Assembly (NCBI GenBank): GCA_032988165.1 | Contig: JANTQF010000153.1 | Location: 1-64,000, forward strand | DNA from: Emmonsiellopsis sp. PD_33 | Taxonomy: Eukaryota; Ascomycota; Eurotiomycetes; Onygenales; Ajellomycetaceae | Length of the DNA stretch: 64,000 nucleotides | Direction: 5' to 3' | Shown: in pieces, positions 1 through 10,548 of the stretch | Layout: each line of letters starts with the position of its first letter | Position numbering within the stretch: position 1 is the first letter of the stretch | Position numbers and translations under genes: made by a program | Notes under the pieces: model-generated | What the model was told of the DNA's origin: nothing | The model's input: the letters and a program-made list of their open reading frames with translations, nothing else | Database searches by the model: none

Positions 1-176
1 TGGGTGGGGGGGGGGGGGTGGGGGTGGGTGGGGGGGGTGGTGGGGGGGGGGGGGGGGGGTGGTGTGGGGGGGGGGGGGGGGGTGTGGTGGGGGTGGGGGT
101 GGGGGGGTGGGGGGGGGTGGGGGGGTGTGGGGGGGGGGGGTGTGGGGTTGGGGGGGGGTGGGGGGGGGGGGGGGTG
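1..176. repeat. G/T-only low-complexity stretch
   Basis: The first 176 bases contain only G and T, mostly long G runs broken by single Ts, and normal mixed sequence begins abruptly at about 177. There is no regular repeat unit and no TTAGGG telomere motif. It may be a true G-rich simple-sequence tract, but a sequencing or assembly artefact at a contig edge is at least as likely. Translations that cross it are glycine/tryptophan/valine strings and are not genes. Confidence 0.8.
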
Positions 177-1371
177 GTTTGATTGAGTCTGCGAGGTTAT
201 GGGTGTTAGATGGTGGAAGATTCGATAGATGGGATGTTTGCGGGGTTGAGATATCGGATTTTGATATGTTGATGCGTGTGGGACAAGTAAATGGCGAGGA
301 AGGATATGAAACAAATCCATGTTCAGCTCTTGATATATCCCTCCATGCGAAACCTCTGAGGCTATCAGAACTTTTTCTTCCTCGTTGGGAACGAGGATAT
401 TGGAATCTCAAACGCTCCTCTTCCCCTCTAGCAGATTGAGTGAAGCCGTGTATAAAAAAATTCGACGACAATGAAATATGCAAAAACATAGACGAAATCG
501 TCTATGGAGGTTTAAATGTAAGAGAACATAGCATGATATAACTGTGCATAGAACGAACCAGTTTCATCACTGCCACTTTGCAGCGTGGGGGAGGGGTATC
601 AAAAAAAAAGAGAGAAGATATATATTTCTCCCTCAACGACAAAAAATTTCACGAAACCAAAAAGACAAAAGTACTCGACTAGAGATAGAGCTGCAGAAAA
701 GGGCAAAGGGGAAAAGCAACACTTACCAAATTACAATATATGTCTCAAGACAAAATTCTTCTTCACACCCTTTTCCGACAGATCTATTTGAGGAGGAATC
801 TGTTCCCGCATCTGAATAGAGAGAGCAAAATTGTTCGCAAATCGAGCCACGTGATCACAGTGAGGTTGGAATAAGCATAACTCACCACAAAACTTTAATT
901 GAGGACATTGTTGGGACAACATTTGAAGAGAAAAATCGAGGTTGATTTCGATTTACTAGAGGGATATTTCTGGAGGTTTTGGGCTCGCCCTCCAAACGTG
1001 TAGTTCATGGTATATTGGTAGATGTCCAAGTGGTGGTGCGGGGCGACAGAAACGCGTCTTGAAAGACAATAAAGGCGTCTGTTTTAGGTCTGGATAACCT
1101 CAAAAGGTATAATAGCTAAGAATACAAATTAAATGAAAGAGAAATGCCTTAAACATGGCAAAGAAAAAGCCAACGGGAGGCAAAAATGCCCGCGTTAAAT
1201 GCAACACGGACAGAAATAAGCCAAACAAACCATCCTCCCAAACACCATAACACCAAGGATATGCGGCAGTTAAATATGCGCATCCAACCCAACCACCCAG
1301 CCACCTTCCCATCCAAAAAGCCAAACAAAACCCATATATAGGAAGAAAGATGATAACACGACGATCATCAA
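177..1371. other. Intergenic, no gene recognised
   Basis: Ordinary mixed-composition sequence lies between the G/T tract and the 3' end of the WW-domain gene. Several ORFs under 100 codons overlap each other and none shows a domain, signal peptide or credible splice extension. The right end (about 1100-1371) is probably the 3' UTR of the WW-domain gene. Confidence 0.5.
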
Positions 1372-2202
1372 TCAATCCCTCAACCACGCCCTCCGCTTCT
1401 CCTCCTTCCGTTCCCGTCTCTTTTCCTTAAACGCCTTCAGCTCCTTTTTAGTCAGCTTCTTCCCGCTCCGCTCAGCCTTGAGGCTCTTGCCATCATGGCT
1501 ATTCGCCGCCGCATCCACGTCAAAGTACGCGTTCATCTGCCGCCGGCTTTTATTTTCATCGTTGAAGTTCTCCGGCGCGACGCCGACCGGCTGCCATTTC
1601 CCTGTGAAACGGTTGAACGTGCCGGTGGCGGTGTATATGAGGTTGGGGTCTGCGGAGGAGGAGGAGGCAAGGGCGGCGGCGTCGTCTTGTTGGGAGACTT
1701 GTGCGTATGGCGCGGTAGGATCATAGTCGCCATGGATTGCGGGATCGTAGCCACCGGCGACTCGTGGCTTGGGGGGCTCTGCGGATACGGTTGAGGGCTC
1801 CGTCCCTGGTGGCCCTTGTTGCGCGGTAGGAACCCGCGGGTTTTCCCACTGGGATAACCCAGTGAAGCGATTATAAAAATAATAAGCTTGGGCACTGTCA
1901 TCCCAAACGGGATCCCATCCATCGTCCTCTGCCTGGCCTGGTATTTCTTCGTTGGGGAGAGGCGGGGGGAGCTCTTCTTGCGGCAAGGGTGGAGCCGCGC
2001 TGGCATCCCCCTCCGCGTCCTCTTCTTGCTCCCCATCCTCCAGCTCGTCGCCTGATTCCGTATCGTCTTCCCTTGTCTCTTCTTTGTCTAGAGCATCCTG
2101 CTGCTGCTCCTTGCTGTCTTCTTTCAGCTCATCCTTGGGGGTTTCGGGAGCCTTTTCCGTCTGTGGCGCGTCCTGGAGGTCAGAGGGAGTGTTCGAAGCC
2201 AT
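1372..2202 (-). CDS. WW-domain-containing nuclear protein
   Basis: Single-exon gene of 276 residues. The N-terminal 90 residues are acidic and Pro/Glu-rich. One WW domain follows at about residues 93-125: it has the first Trp in DDGWDPVWDD, the central YYFYN aromatic block and the second conserved Trp in LSQWENP. WW domains bind proline-rich ligands. The middle has GGYDPAIHGDYDP, the later part has TGTFNRFTGKWQ, and the last 35 residues are very Lys/Arg/Glu-rich (a run of KKELKAFKEKRRE type), which suggests a coiled, nuclear, possibly RNA- or spliceosome-associated tail. The start is the first ATG of a long open frame, just after a stop-rich region. The specific cellular role is not shown by the sequence; a link to mRNA processing is inferred from similar WW proteins. 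Confidence 0.82.
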   Translation of the reverse strand: MASNTPSDLQDAPQTEKAPETPKDELKEDSKEQQQDALDKEETREDDTESGDELEDGEQEEDAEGDASAAPPLPQEELPPPLPNEEIPGQAEDDGWDPVWDDSAQAYYFYNRFTGLSQWENPRVPTAQQGPPGTEPSTVSAEPPKPRVAGGYDPAIHGDYDPTAPYAQVSQQDDAAALASSSSADPNLIYTATGTFNRFTGKWQPVGVAPENFNDENKSRRQMNAYFDVDAAANSHDGKSLKAERSGKKLTKKELKAFKEKRRERKEEKRRAWLRD

Positions 2203-2518
2203 TCTGTATTAGCACGGCCCTACCCAAAAATGAACAAAGGAAATGGTTCATGAAGCTCAGGCGGTTGCGTCACGGCGGCATTGCCCTGGGAGATGCAGCG
2301 TTAGGATGTTGAGAAGTCCAAGATGCATTCCCCGCTGGATATTGACCTTGTTGCTTCACTGTTTGGAACAAAGCTGGAAAGCTTGGGGGAGGGCGGGTCA
2401 GGTGACCATCCTATCCGATATAGGTTTAGCGTCGGAATATCTAAACGCCGAATATCTAACTACTTCTTATTCTGTGGCTTCAATTGAGATCAATTTATAT
2501 TTTTATCAAACTACACGG
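2203..2518. other. Short intergenic between WW gene and SDH1
   Basis: About 316 bases between the start of the WW-domain gene and the stop codon of SDH1, both on the minus strand. It must hold the promoter and 5' UTR of the WW gene and the SDH1 3' UTR. No further gene is visible. Confidence 0.6.
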
Positions 2519-5120
2519 TCAATATGTCCGCTTCTTTGGCGGCACACTCGGACACTCATTCTCATCCAGCGTCGCGAAAATAACATCGCGATAGCCTACT
2601 TTAACCGGCTCCGTCTCCTGCTTCTGCCAGGACAAACTATGCTTCAAGAACTTCGCATCGTCTCGCTCCGCATAGTCTTCACGGGCATGGCTACCTCTGC
2701 TTTCCTTCCTGTCAAGGGCACTCTTCGCCGTCTGCGCAGCGCACGTGAGCAGATTCCTCATCTCCAGCGTCTCAATGAGGTCCGAGTTCCAGATCAGCGA
2801 TTTGTCCTTTACGCAGACATCGTTCAAGAATGATTGCTCGACCTGCGAGACTCTAGAGACGCCGGAGGCCAGCGATTCCTCTGTCCGGAAGACGGCAACG
2901 TCAGACTGCATCGCCCTCTGCATGTCATTTCGTAACTCAGCAGTCAATTTGCTGCCGTCTGATGTACGGATTCGCTCCATGTCTTTGAAAGACCACATGC
3001 CGACGTCTGCGGGGACAGAGTCATGCGCCATTCCCTTCTCGTTGTTTTCTGCAATGTGGGCAGCGCTTGAGCGGCCGAATACAGCGATGTCTAGGAGTGA
3101 GTTGGCTCCGAGTCGGTTTGCACCGTGTACGCTCACGCACGCAGCCTCGCCCGCGGCATAAAGGCCAGGGACAGGTGTTTCCTTCCCGGTCATGGGATCA
3201 ACGTCCAGCACCTGACCCTTGTAATTCGTGGGGATACCGCCCATACAGTAATGTACAGTAGGGAGGACTGGAATTGGTTGTCGAGTGATGTCAATTCCAG
3301 CGAAGATCGAAGCTGTCTCAGCAATTCCGGGAAGACGTTCCAAAACCAATTCCTTGGGCAAGTGGGATAGTTGGAGGTAAATATGATCCTTATCCGGGCC
3401 GACGCCTCTGCCTTCTCTGATCTCCATGTTCATGGATCGAGCGACCACATCTCGGCTGGCGAGGTCCTTGGCGGTTGGCGCGTATCGTTCCATGAATCTT
3501 TCTCCTTCAGAGTTTAGCAGGTAACCTCCTTCTCCGCGCGCACCTTCTGTGATAAGTACTCCGGCGCCATATATCCCGCTGGGGTGGAATTGGACGAATT
3601 CCATGTCTTGGAGAGGGAGGCCGGCTCGCGACGCCATGGCGCATCCGTCCCCAGTGCTAGTATGGGCAGAGGTGCAAGAGAAATAGGCCCGGCCGTACCC
3701 ACCGGTCGCTATTGACCCATTAGCCGAATGCCCCTGAAGGATGAACGTGACAGATAAGAACTACATACCTAGAATGGTGTTCCTACTGAAAAGACGATGC
3801 AGTGTACCCGTTTCCATGTCTAGCGCCGTCACACCTACACACTTCCCGTCCACCATCATGAGATCCATAGCGAAAAACTCGATGAAGAAATTGCAGTCAT
3901 GCTAAGAACTGGTTAGTCATGGAATTTCGGAACCGACGAGGATTCAACCTCACCTTTAACGACTGTCCATATAAGGTATGAAGCATGGCATGTCCCGTGC
4001 GATCAGCCGCACAAGCAGTCCGATATGCTTGGCCTCCCGTGCCGTACTTCAATGACTGTCCTCCAATGGGCCGCTACAAAACCGGAACAAGGTTAGCTCT
4101 GCTGCATATTTCCGAATATCTTCCCCCTGGGTTTCTAATTCACCTGATAAATCTTGCCCTCGGCCGTCCTCGAGAACGGCATGCCATATGCTTCCAGCTC
4201 AAAAACCGTCTTTGGCGCTTCCTTGCACATGTAATGCTGAATCATAATTAGTGGGCGATACGAATTGACAAAAATGGAGATGGTTTTTTTAAAGAAAAAC
4301 TTACAATCGCATCTTGATCTCCCAGCCAATCTGATCCCTTTACGGTATCATACATATGCCACTTCCAGTCATCCTCTGTCATATTTCCCAGCGCAGCATT
4401 GATGCCGCCCTGAGCAGCAACTGTGTGTGATCTTGTTGGAAACTATATCATTCGAATCGTCGAACTTGGTGGTGCATGGGTCAGCATTTCTGAAGCTTCC
4501 TGGGGAGGATTTGTAGCCAGGCGTCTTGGAAATCAGGTCTGGAAAGGGATGCACCGTGGGACAATGCTCGATTGAAATAGACCGGAATAACCCACCAATT
4601 TCGTTATACAGGCAGTTTCCAGCCCGCTCTCCGCCAGACCAACGGAGGCCATGAGGCCTGCTCCTCCCGCACCAACGACAAGGGCACTATATAAGAACAA
4701 ACACATAACAATATCAGCAATGGCCTGCTAATAAAACATGGGCGTGGGGATAACCAATTTGAAGCGGGGCAAGAAAATAAATAAATAAATAAATAAACCC
4801 TACTCATATCTATGATCAATGATCTCCATATTCTCCAACCCCAGCCCTTTACCCCGCGAAACTCCCTCGACCCCATATAACCCGGAAGTCGAGGAGAAAC
4901 CTCTCGTGGCCGCGCATTGGGCTTTGAGTAGGTTTGCGGCTGGTCTCCGTCTATAGCTGGTGTATTTGCCGGTATGTGAATGGAAATTCTTCGTCGAGTA
5001 TAGACATGAGGGAGTAGCGGTGCAGCGCGGCGTTGAGAGGAGAGAAGGGCGGATTGCCGAGAATGCGGAGGAGGGACGAGACAGGGTGCGCCGTACCATC
5101 ATTGCCGGTCGAGAGATCAT
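2519..5120 (-). CDS. SDH1: Succinate dehydrogenase flavoprotein subunit, mitochondrial
   Basis: Catalytic subunit of complex II (succinate:ubiquinone oxidoreductase): it oxidises succinate to fumarate with covalently bound FAD at the inner mitochondrial membrane. Seven exons fit: 5120-4804, 4686-4596, 4442-4305, 4236-4144, 4073-3954, 3901-3769 and 3708-2519, which sum to 693 residues. The first about 95 residues are rich in Arg/Ser and lack acidic residues, as expected of a mitochondrial presequence. The dinucleotide-binding GAGGAGL follows in exon 2, and the FAD-linking His lies in TRSHTVAAQGG at the start of exon 3. Exon 7 carries the FHPSGIYGAG, RGEGGYL and HGANRLGANSLLD substrate/FAD motifs and the typical C-terminus ending PPKKRTY. 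All introns are short (about 50-155 nt) with GT..AG ends. It looks intact and canonical. Confidence 0.96.
4774..4797. repeat. (AAAT)n microsatellite in SDH1 intron 1
   Basis: About six copies of a tetranucleotide AAAT/ATAA unit lie just inside the 5' end of the first SDH1 intron. It is non-coding simple sequence, likely length-polymorphic. Confidence 0.9.
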
Positions 5121-8100
5121 TCTTTGTTTTGTTGCAGGTCTTTGTCAAATAGTTCAAAAACGATGTTAATATCTTATGCGTAATTCAATTGGATTCTATC
5201 GCGCCCGTTTTTCTGGGGTAGTTTCTCATTTGAAGCCTAGTAGCTCTCGCATTCCTAACCGGAAAGTTCGGTGACTTTAAGAAGAAGAATAGGGTAGATA
5301 AAATGGGAATAAAACTGAGGATTTGCACATCAGGCAAAAAAGAATATTCAAGTCTTGAGCTCGTCGCAAATCTATGCGCGGGAGGACAGTAGAAGCTTGA
5401 TAGAAAAGAAAGAGGAATAGAAGAGAAGGCAACGGGCAACTTCCGACAGGAAACAGACGAACTGCGAACAGCCGAAAACAAGCGGCAGAGGAAGCAGAAC
5501 GAAAGGAAAGCCCTAGCTAGAGGAATAGCGGGTATTGTTAGTTTGTATAGGCGGGTTAATCATCTCGAAATGCGCTGTGTTCGTTGCCTCAGCAGGACAC
5601 GCTCAACGGTGCGCTGGGGCCCATCGTCGCCCGCATTATTTCTCCCCTCCTCGGCAATTTCGGTACAAGATGTTGCTGGCATCTCGGAACTGGAGCGCGC
5701 TCTCGAAACAGGGTCCTTCTTGGGCACCGGGAGAATTAATCAATATTGCGACTGACGGCATTGGCTCGTAGGATCCACTGTGAGGATTTAGCAGCGACTC
5801 GGCGCTCTAGTTAGTCTCGTTGTCCATTTCGCCGTTGCTGCTCACGATCAGACTTCAGTGACAGCGATAATGGAGGCAACTTTTGCAGCACCGAGCAGGG
5901 AGTTTGGAGTGTGGGGTGCGGTTCGGCTCATATCCCGCGGCTCTCCTTTGAGCTTTGCCGAGCTGCAGCCGGATCGAGAGGCCTGTCTTTTTGCGTGGAG
6001 AAGAATAATGACAACGGATCAACTCGGGATCAAAGAGATTGATGATTCTGCACAAAGAAGCTCGGGAAGGGAGCTGTGGATTAAAAGTATCTTTGTTTTT
6101 CTTGGGCCCCCTTTTTTTTGTCGTCTTTGGATTAGACATTGATTGTCGGCCCATCTGCAGAACATGTGCATTGTCATTGATGATTTGCAGGCTGAACCAG
6201 ATCGCAACACAATGAGAAACCGTGGTCCGTGGACGGGGAGATCTGGGTTGGTGAGTCTGATGAGGCTGGACGGAAATGGTCTTATCTACAATTTTTTTTT
6301 TGGGAATACGGGATCAACGGTCAATCCGTGCATTGGAAAACCTGCAAGCAAGTGTTGCGAAGCAGCTCTGACTTATCTTTGGGTGCTTCGCAGGATATAT
6401 TGGTCATACTACGTTGAAAAAAATACCGTCCCGGTAGAATACAGACACGACAGGATGCCAGAACTATCTGAAGACCGTGAAAAGGGGTTGTTGGTTACTT
6501 TGCCGTCGGGCTCAACCTCCTTCATCGGGGCAGAATTCATGCAATAATGCAAGGAGACGGAACACCCGCTCGTGTTTGCCAGAATTTGGAATTAAAATCC
6601 GTGTCCGTGACGCCTTCCAAGATTTTGGTGGAGGGGAGGACCAACATGGAAGACCAAAGACTCAGCCTTCCCGGTTTCCATTGGCTATTATTCCCTCCGT
6701 GGAGGTTGCACAACTTGCAACTATCGGAAGGTTGGGTTGCAAAGTAACTTATCTCCGTGCTTTTTGCCCACATCTCTCTGCCGCAGATTGCAGTGGGGCG
6801 GCGCCGATGCATATGCTGGACAGGACTTCATACGGATGCATGCAGATATTGAAAAACAAGCTCGTTCAAGGCGAGCATTTGCCACCAATAGTCCAGCAAA
6901 TTCTTGGTCTAGACTCGATTCCTGCTCGTGGGACTGCCGTCGCTGTGGATTCCAAAATGTCCCCGCCCATTCGGCCTCGATGCTTGACAATTTTGGTATC
7001 TGTCTCCACAAAATGCACTGTTTTGGGCCATGGGAGGACGGAGAAAAACGATACCCGTTAGGCAAGAGATTCCAAAACGGATGTTGTTGCTGCAACTCGA
7101 TGCTTTGTGGTCACAAGCGGCAACGGATGAGCCGAGCCACAACCCTGGAAAAGCAGCAAAAAACCAGATATCGGTAAATTAGCAACCGCCAGTGGCATCT
7201 CTCACTGGCCAAGAGAAAGGGTGAAAACATGGACTCAGATGAGCCAACGAAAGGCGATCTGGGAGTCTTCGCGACGGACGTATCCTGCCTGTTGCCCTAC
7301 TACCCTGGGGCGAGGAGTTAGGCCTCGCTGTCTGGAACTCTGGTCCTTAAATTGCTCCGTGCTCTGTGCCAGGTTTCTAAGGAGCTGTTGTGATCTGTAC
7401 CTACTAATTACTGTGCCCGGAGGGAATACTGCACCAGCCACATCTCACGCGATTGGGAGGTGAAGATGCTGCTGCCAGCCATTATCCATCCGGCTTGCTG
7501 AGAAGTCGAGAAAGGAGGATGCCCCCAGGACAAGCCGTCCAGGGGTCAAAACTTTCGACGCAGCTTATCCACAGGAACCGAGACACAAATTAAATAGATC
7601 AAAAGTCAAACCAGAAGCCAACACTGCGCCTGTTGGCATCGAAGATGTGTATACATTTTTATGTCTTGGCCTCAACATAATGTCGAATGGCTTTGTTCTG
7701 GAGTGCCGATCATCTCCCCAATATCCTTGAGCTGATCTGGTGAGCTGGGCATTGATTGTGGGCCATGGCGGGGAGTTGGGCGCCATGGAGCTGAAGCCCC
7801 TCCAAGACTTCTGCCCGCTGTTCTTTGATGTAATCTTCAGTGGAAGAGATGAGAGGCCAAAGCTCTGCTTGGGGTTTGACACCGAACGCCAATGGCAAGC
7901 TCATTCAGCTGACTTTGCAGGCTTGAAGCGACATCCAGCGACGTACAGATACAGGTACATACATTCCCCCACATCGTGTTGAACTTGTTCCACAGTTTGC
8001 GTTGCCTTTCTGCCCATGCATTCGACTGGACATGCACTGGAGTCTGGAGTTCCCAATACGCGCGACGCTGAAAAGGCTGCTCTGCCAACACGTCTATTAC

Positions 8101-9700
8101 AATTGCCAATGAGGCTAGAATTTTCCACCCTAGGGAAGAATAATCAAATAGTGGTAACGCAGGTAACGTAGCCACTCTCAGCTGGTAACAAGTTGCATGC
8201 ATGAGTGGAATCCTCCACCATCACCGTCACATCACAATAGCCGTGATTCAATGACGGCACTGGAGGGGATGCGGAGCAGATACGACACCGGGTTTCGATA
8301 ATTGCCATTGACGAACGGAGTACGGAATATCCGTATTCCATCTAATGATCAAGGAATTAGAATTTAAATTGAAAGTTCGAAAGGAACGAGGAGCTGGAGA
8401 CCGGGGAATGGGCGGAAGCTGATCGCAATGAACCAGCGGGCTTTCTCATTCGTTCCTCCGCGTTTGGGTGCCTTGGGAGACTTTTCTGCACAATCCGTGA
8501 TTTTTGCAGGGATAAGCCAGCGCTTCCCGATTCTACCCAAACAGATTGGCCGCGTCCTCCGGACACGATATTAGCTCCAAAATACCCCAGAAAACCGGGA
8601 GTTTATTGTGAATAACTGGAAATGGGACGAGTCAGACGTGACTCCGCAGAAAGGTTGAGCCGCAAGCACAGAATAATTGGTGGTTGGTTCAAGGCTGAGC
8701 CACAGCATGATACTTGCTTTTTGTCCCTGGCGCCCAGAGCGCCCCTTAAACCTGATTTCCAAAGCAATCAGCAATCGCGAACCATATTCCGGCCTGTGAT
8801 ATGAACAACGATGTTTTTTTTCGAGCGTCGTACAAGTCAGACGGAACCATGCAAAGGCAAAGCGCGAGTTCTCCTTGAGAAAAGGGGGAGTAGGATCGCA
8901 GCTTTTCCAAAGCTCGAGTCAGCAGGAAGCTGAGCAAACCCCCTTGTGGCACTCGAAAAAACGCCTAACAAACAGGTGAGCAAGGCCACCCATCCCCAAC
9001 GGCGCTCCCAGTTGGCAAAGACAACCAAACGAGAAAAAAAGCAAAGATGATAGACAGGGGGTTGTGTTTTCCGACTGTTCGGAAACAGAACCGAAAGCCA
9101 CACCTGTCCCGATACGGACTAGCGTCTCGGGATTCAGACAACAACCCTAATTGACTTTTCTTTTTCTGATATTGATCAATGATGATCTGCTCACCTGTGG
9201 GTTGGGTTTGAGAAGACACAACTGAACAGCACTGTTTTTTGTTTCTGTCTGTATGCTGTCTGGCTGGCTGTGGTGTCCAGCATGTCTTATTTCCCCCTGC
9301 GTCTGGTGAACCATGGGAAGCAGCAGAAATCACATCTGCCAGAAAGAAATCAATAGTCTGCACTTCCAACATTGTTCCATTTCCATACTTGCTTTTTTCT
9401 GGAGACAAAAAATTGAAATCCCAGTGGAGCTGAAGGCTGAAAATTGATGGCTGATTTTTCTGTGCCTGTGGCCAGCCATGGATGAGAAGGCAGTGAGTTC
9501 GCTTCCCTCTGTGAAATAAAAAACCGTTCCTCGAATTTACCAAGAGTGTGACGGCCAATATTTTGGTCCCATCCATGCATGGATCTTTTCAAGATCGCCT
9601 AGCCCATGGCCACTCTCTGCCTACTGCATGTTCAACACTTCCATTTTGAGCATATGGAAATCAGGTTGTGGCGCCCCCCTTTGACGTCGTTTTTCATTTC
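5121..9700. other. Long gene-poor region upstream of SDH1 and hydrophobin
   Basis: About 4.6 kb between the SDH1 start and the proximal hydrophobin promoter. Many ORFs of 60-200 codons occur on both strands, but they overlap one another, have no recognisable domain, and do not join by good splice sites into a longer frame. The first few hundred bases are the SDH1 promoter/5' UTR. The remainder is probably extended regulatory or untranslated sequence of the hydrophobin gene or a non-coding transcript; nothing in it is assignable. Confidence 0.5.
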
Positions 9701-9738
9701 ACGTCGGGATGCTGGTGAACCCCGGGCCAATCCGAGCC

Positions 9739-9745
9739 AAAGGGG
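9739..9745 (+). promoter_or_regulatory. Possible BrlA-type response element (AAAGGGG)
   Basis: The heptamer AAAGGGG matches the consensus (C/A)(A/G)AGGG(G/A) of the conidiation regulator BrlA known from Aspergillus. It lies about 285 bases upstream of the hydrophobin ATG. A 7-mer of this degeneracy is common by chance, so this is a suggestion only. Confidence 0.3.
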
Positions 9746-9806
9746 GCGTGGAGCTTGGATGTCTTGGAAGGGCTGTCGTACTTCCATTTCAGGGCCCTGC
9801 AATGTG

Positions 9807-9813
9807 CAAGGGG
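9807..9813 (+). promoter_or_regulatory. Possible BrlA-type response element (CAAGGGG)
   Basis: Second match to (C/A)(A/G)AGGG(G/A), on the same strand as the hydrophobin gene, about 60 bases upstream of its TATA box. Two matches close to a TATA box in a hydrophobin promoter are suggestive but unproven. Confidence 0.3.
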
Positions 9814-9871
9814 CAGCACTCGTTTCTTCCGCTCCAACTTCCAAGGAGCGTTATGCTGTCTCTCTCAAATC

Positions 9872-9879
9872 TATAAAAG
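9872..9879 (+). promoter_or_regulatory. TATA box of the hydrophobin gene
   Basis: TATAAAAG sits 157 bases upstream of the hydrophobin ATG. A pyrimidine-rich, CT-containing stretch follows, which is a usual arrangement for transcription start in highly expressed fungal genes. It is the clearest core promoter in the window. Confidence 0.6.
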
Positions 9880-10028
9880 GGCCCTCGATTCCGCCATTCG
9901 GACTGGATATTTTCTCATCATCAGCTTCAATACCTTCAACGCTCATTCTTGCTACCTTATATATAATTCTCTAATATCCCTTAATTCTTTTCTTCCCAAG
10001 AAAAAAAACCCCACAACCCACATTCAAA

Positions 10029-10548
10029 ATGAAGTTCTCCATCGCCGCTATCTCCCTGGCTCTTGCCACCGTCGCTGTCGCCGTCCCTAACGACTACTCG
10101 GCCCCCAAGAAGCCGAAGATGGACATCGAGCAAGTCCAGAACACCTGCGGACAGGCTCAGGTCAGCTGCTGCAACAAGCAAATCAAGTCCGTCAACGGCG
10201 GTGACAAGAACAGCGGTCTCCTCTCCGGCGTCCTCGGCACCGTTCTCGGAGGTGGCAGCAATGTCGGCATCTTCGACCAGTGCTCCAAGCTCAACGTCGC
10301 TGGTGAGTAACTTCCATCGTTTCTCCTGTTGATTTGAAAGACACTGGCTAATACCAACTTCCAGCCCTCATCGGTGTTACCGATATCCTCAACGGTGGCA
10401 CCTGCGGACAGACCGTCGCCTGCTGCCAAGGCAACGAACAGAAGACCGTAAGTGTCTCTTCGCTCCCGTTTCAAACCACGGTCACTAACAACACTGATAG
10501 GAGGGTCTCGTTGCCGTCGGCCTTCCCTGCATTCCCATCGCCCTCTAA
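10029..10548 (+). CDS. Class I hydrophobin
   Basis: Small secreted surface-active protein that assembles into the hydrophobic coat of aerial hyphae or spores. Three exons (10029-10302, 10365-10447, 10501-10548) give 134 residues. A signal peptide of about 18 residues begins MKFSIAAISLALAT and ends near AVA. The eight hydrophobin cysteines are all present in the order C, CC, C, C, CC, C with spacings 5, 36, 19, 5 and 16; the long gap after the first CC pair points to class I. Both introns have consensus donors (GTGAGT, GTAAGT) and YAG acceptors and preserve the Cys pattern. A TATA box lies 157 bases upstream. It resembles RodA/RodB-type proteins of Eurotiomycetes, but I do not assign a paralogue. 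Confidence 0.95.

Noticed and set aside
4..439. Gly/Trp/Val-rich open frames over the start of the window
   Set aside because: They are translations of a G/T-only tract with no codon structure.
6477..7177. Two overlapping plus-strand frames of 194 and 146 codons
   Set aside because: They overlap each other and a minus-strand frame, show no domain or signal peptide, and do not extend by splicing.
8965..9576. Minus-strand frame of 203 codons
   Set aside because: Several other frames are open over the same DNA; composition is random-like with Cys/Trp scattered and no recognised motif.
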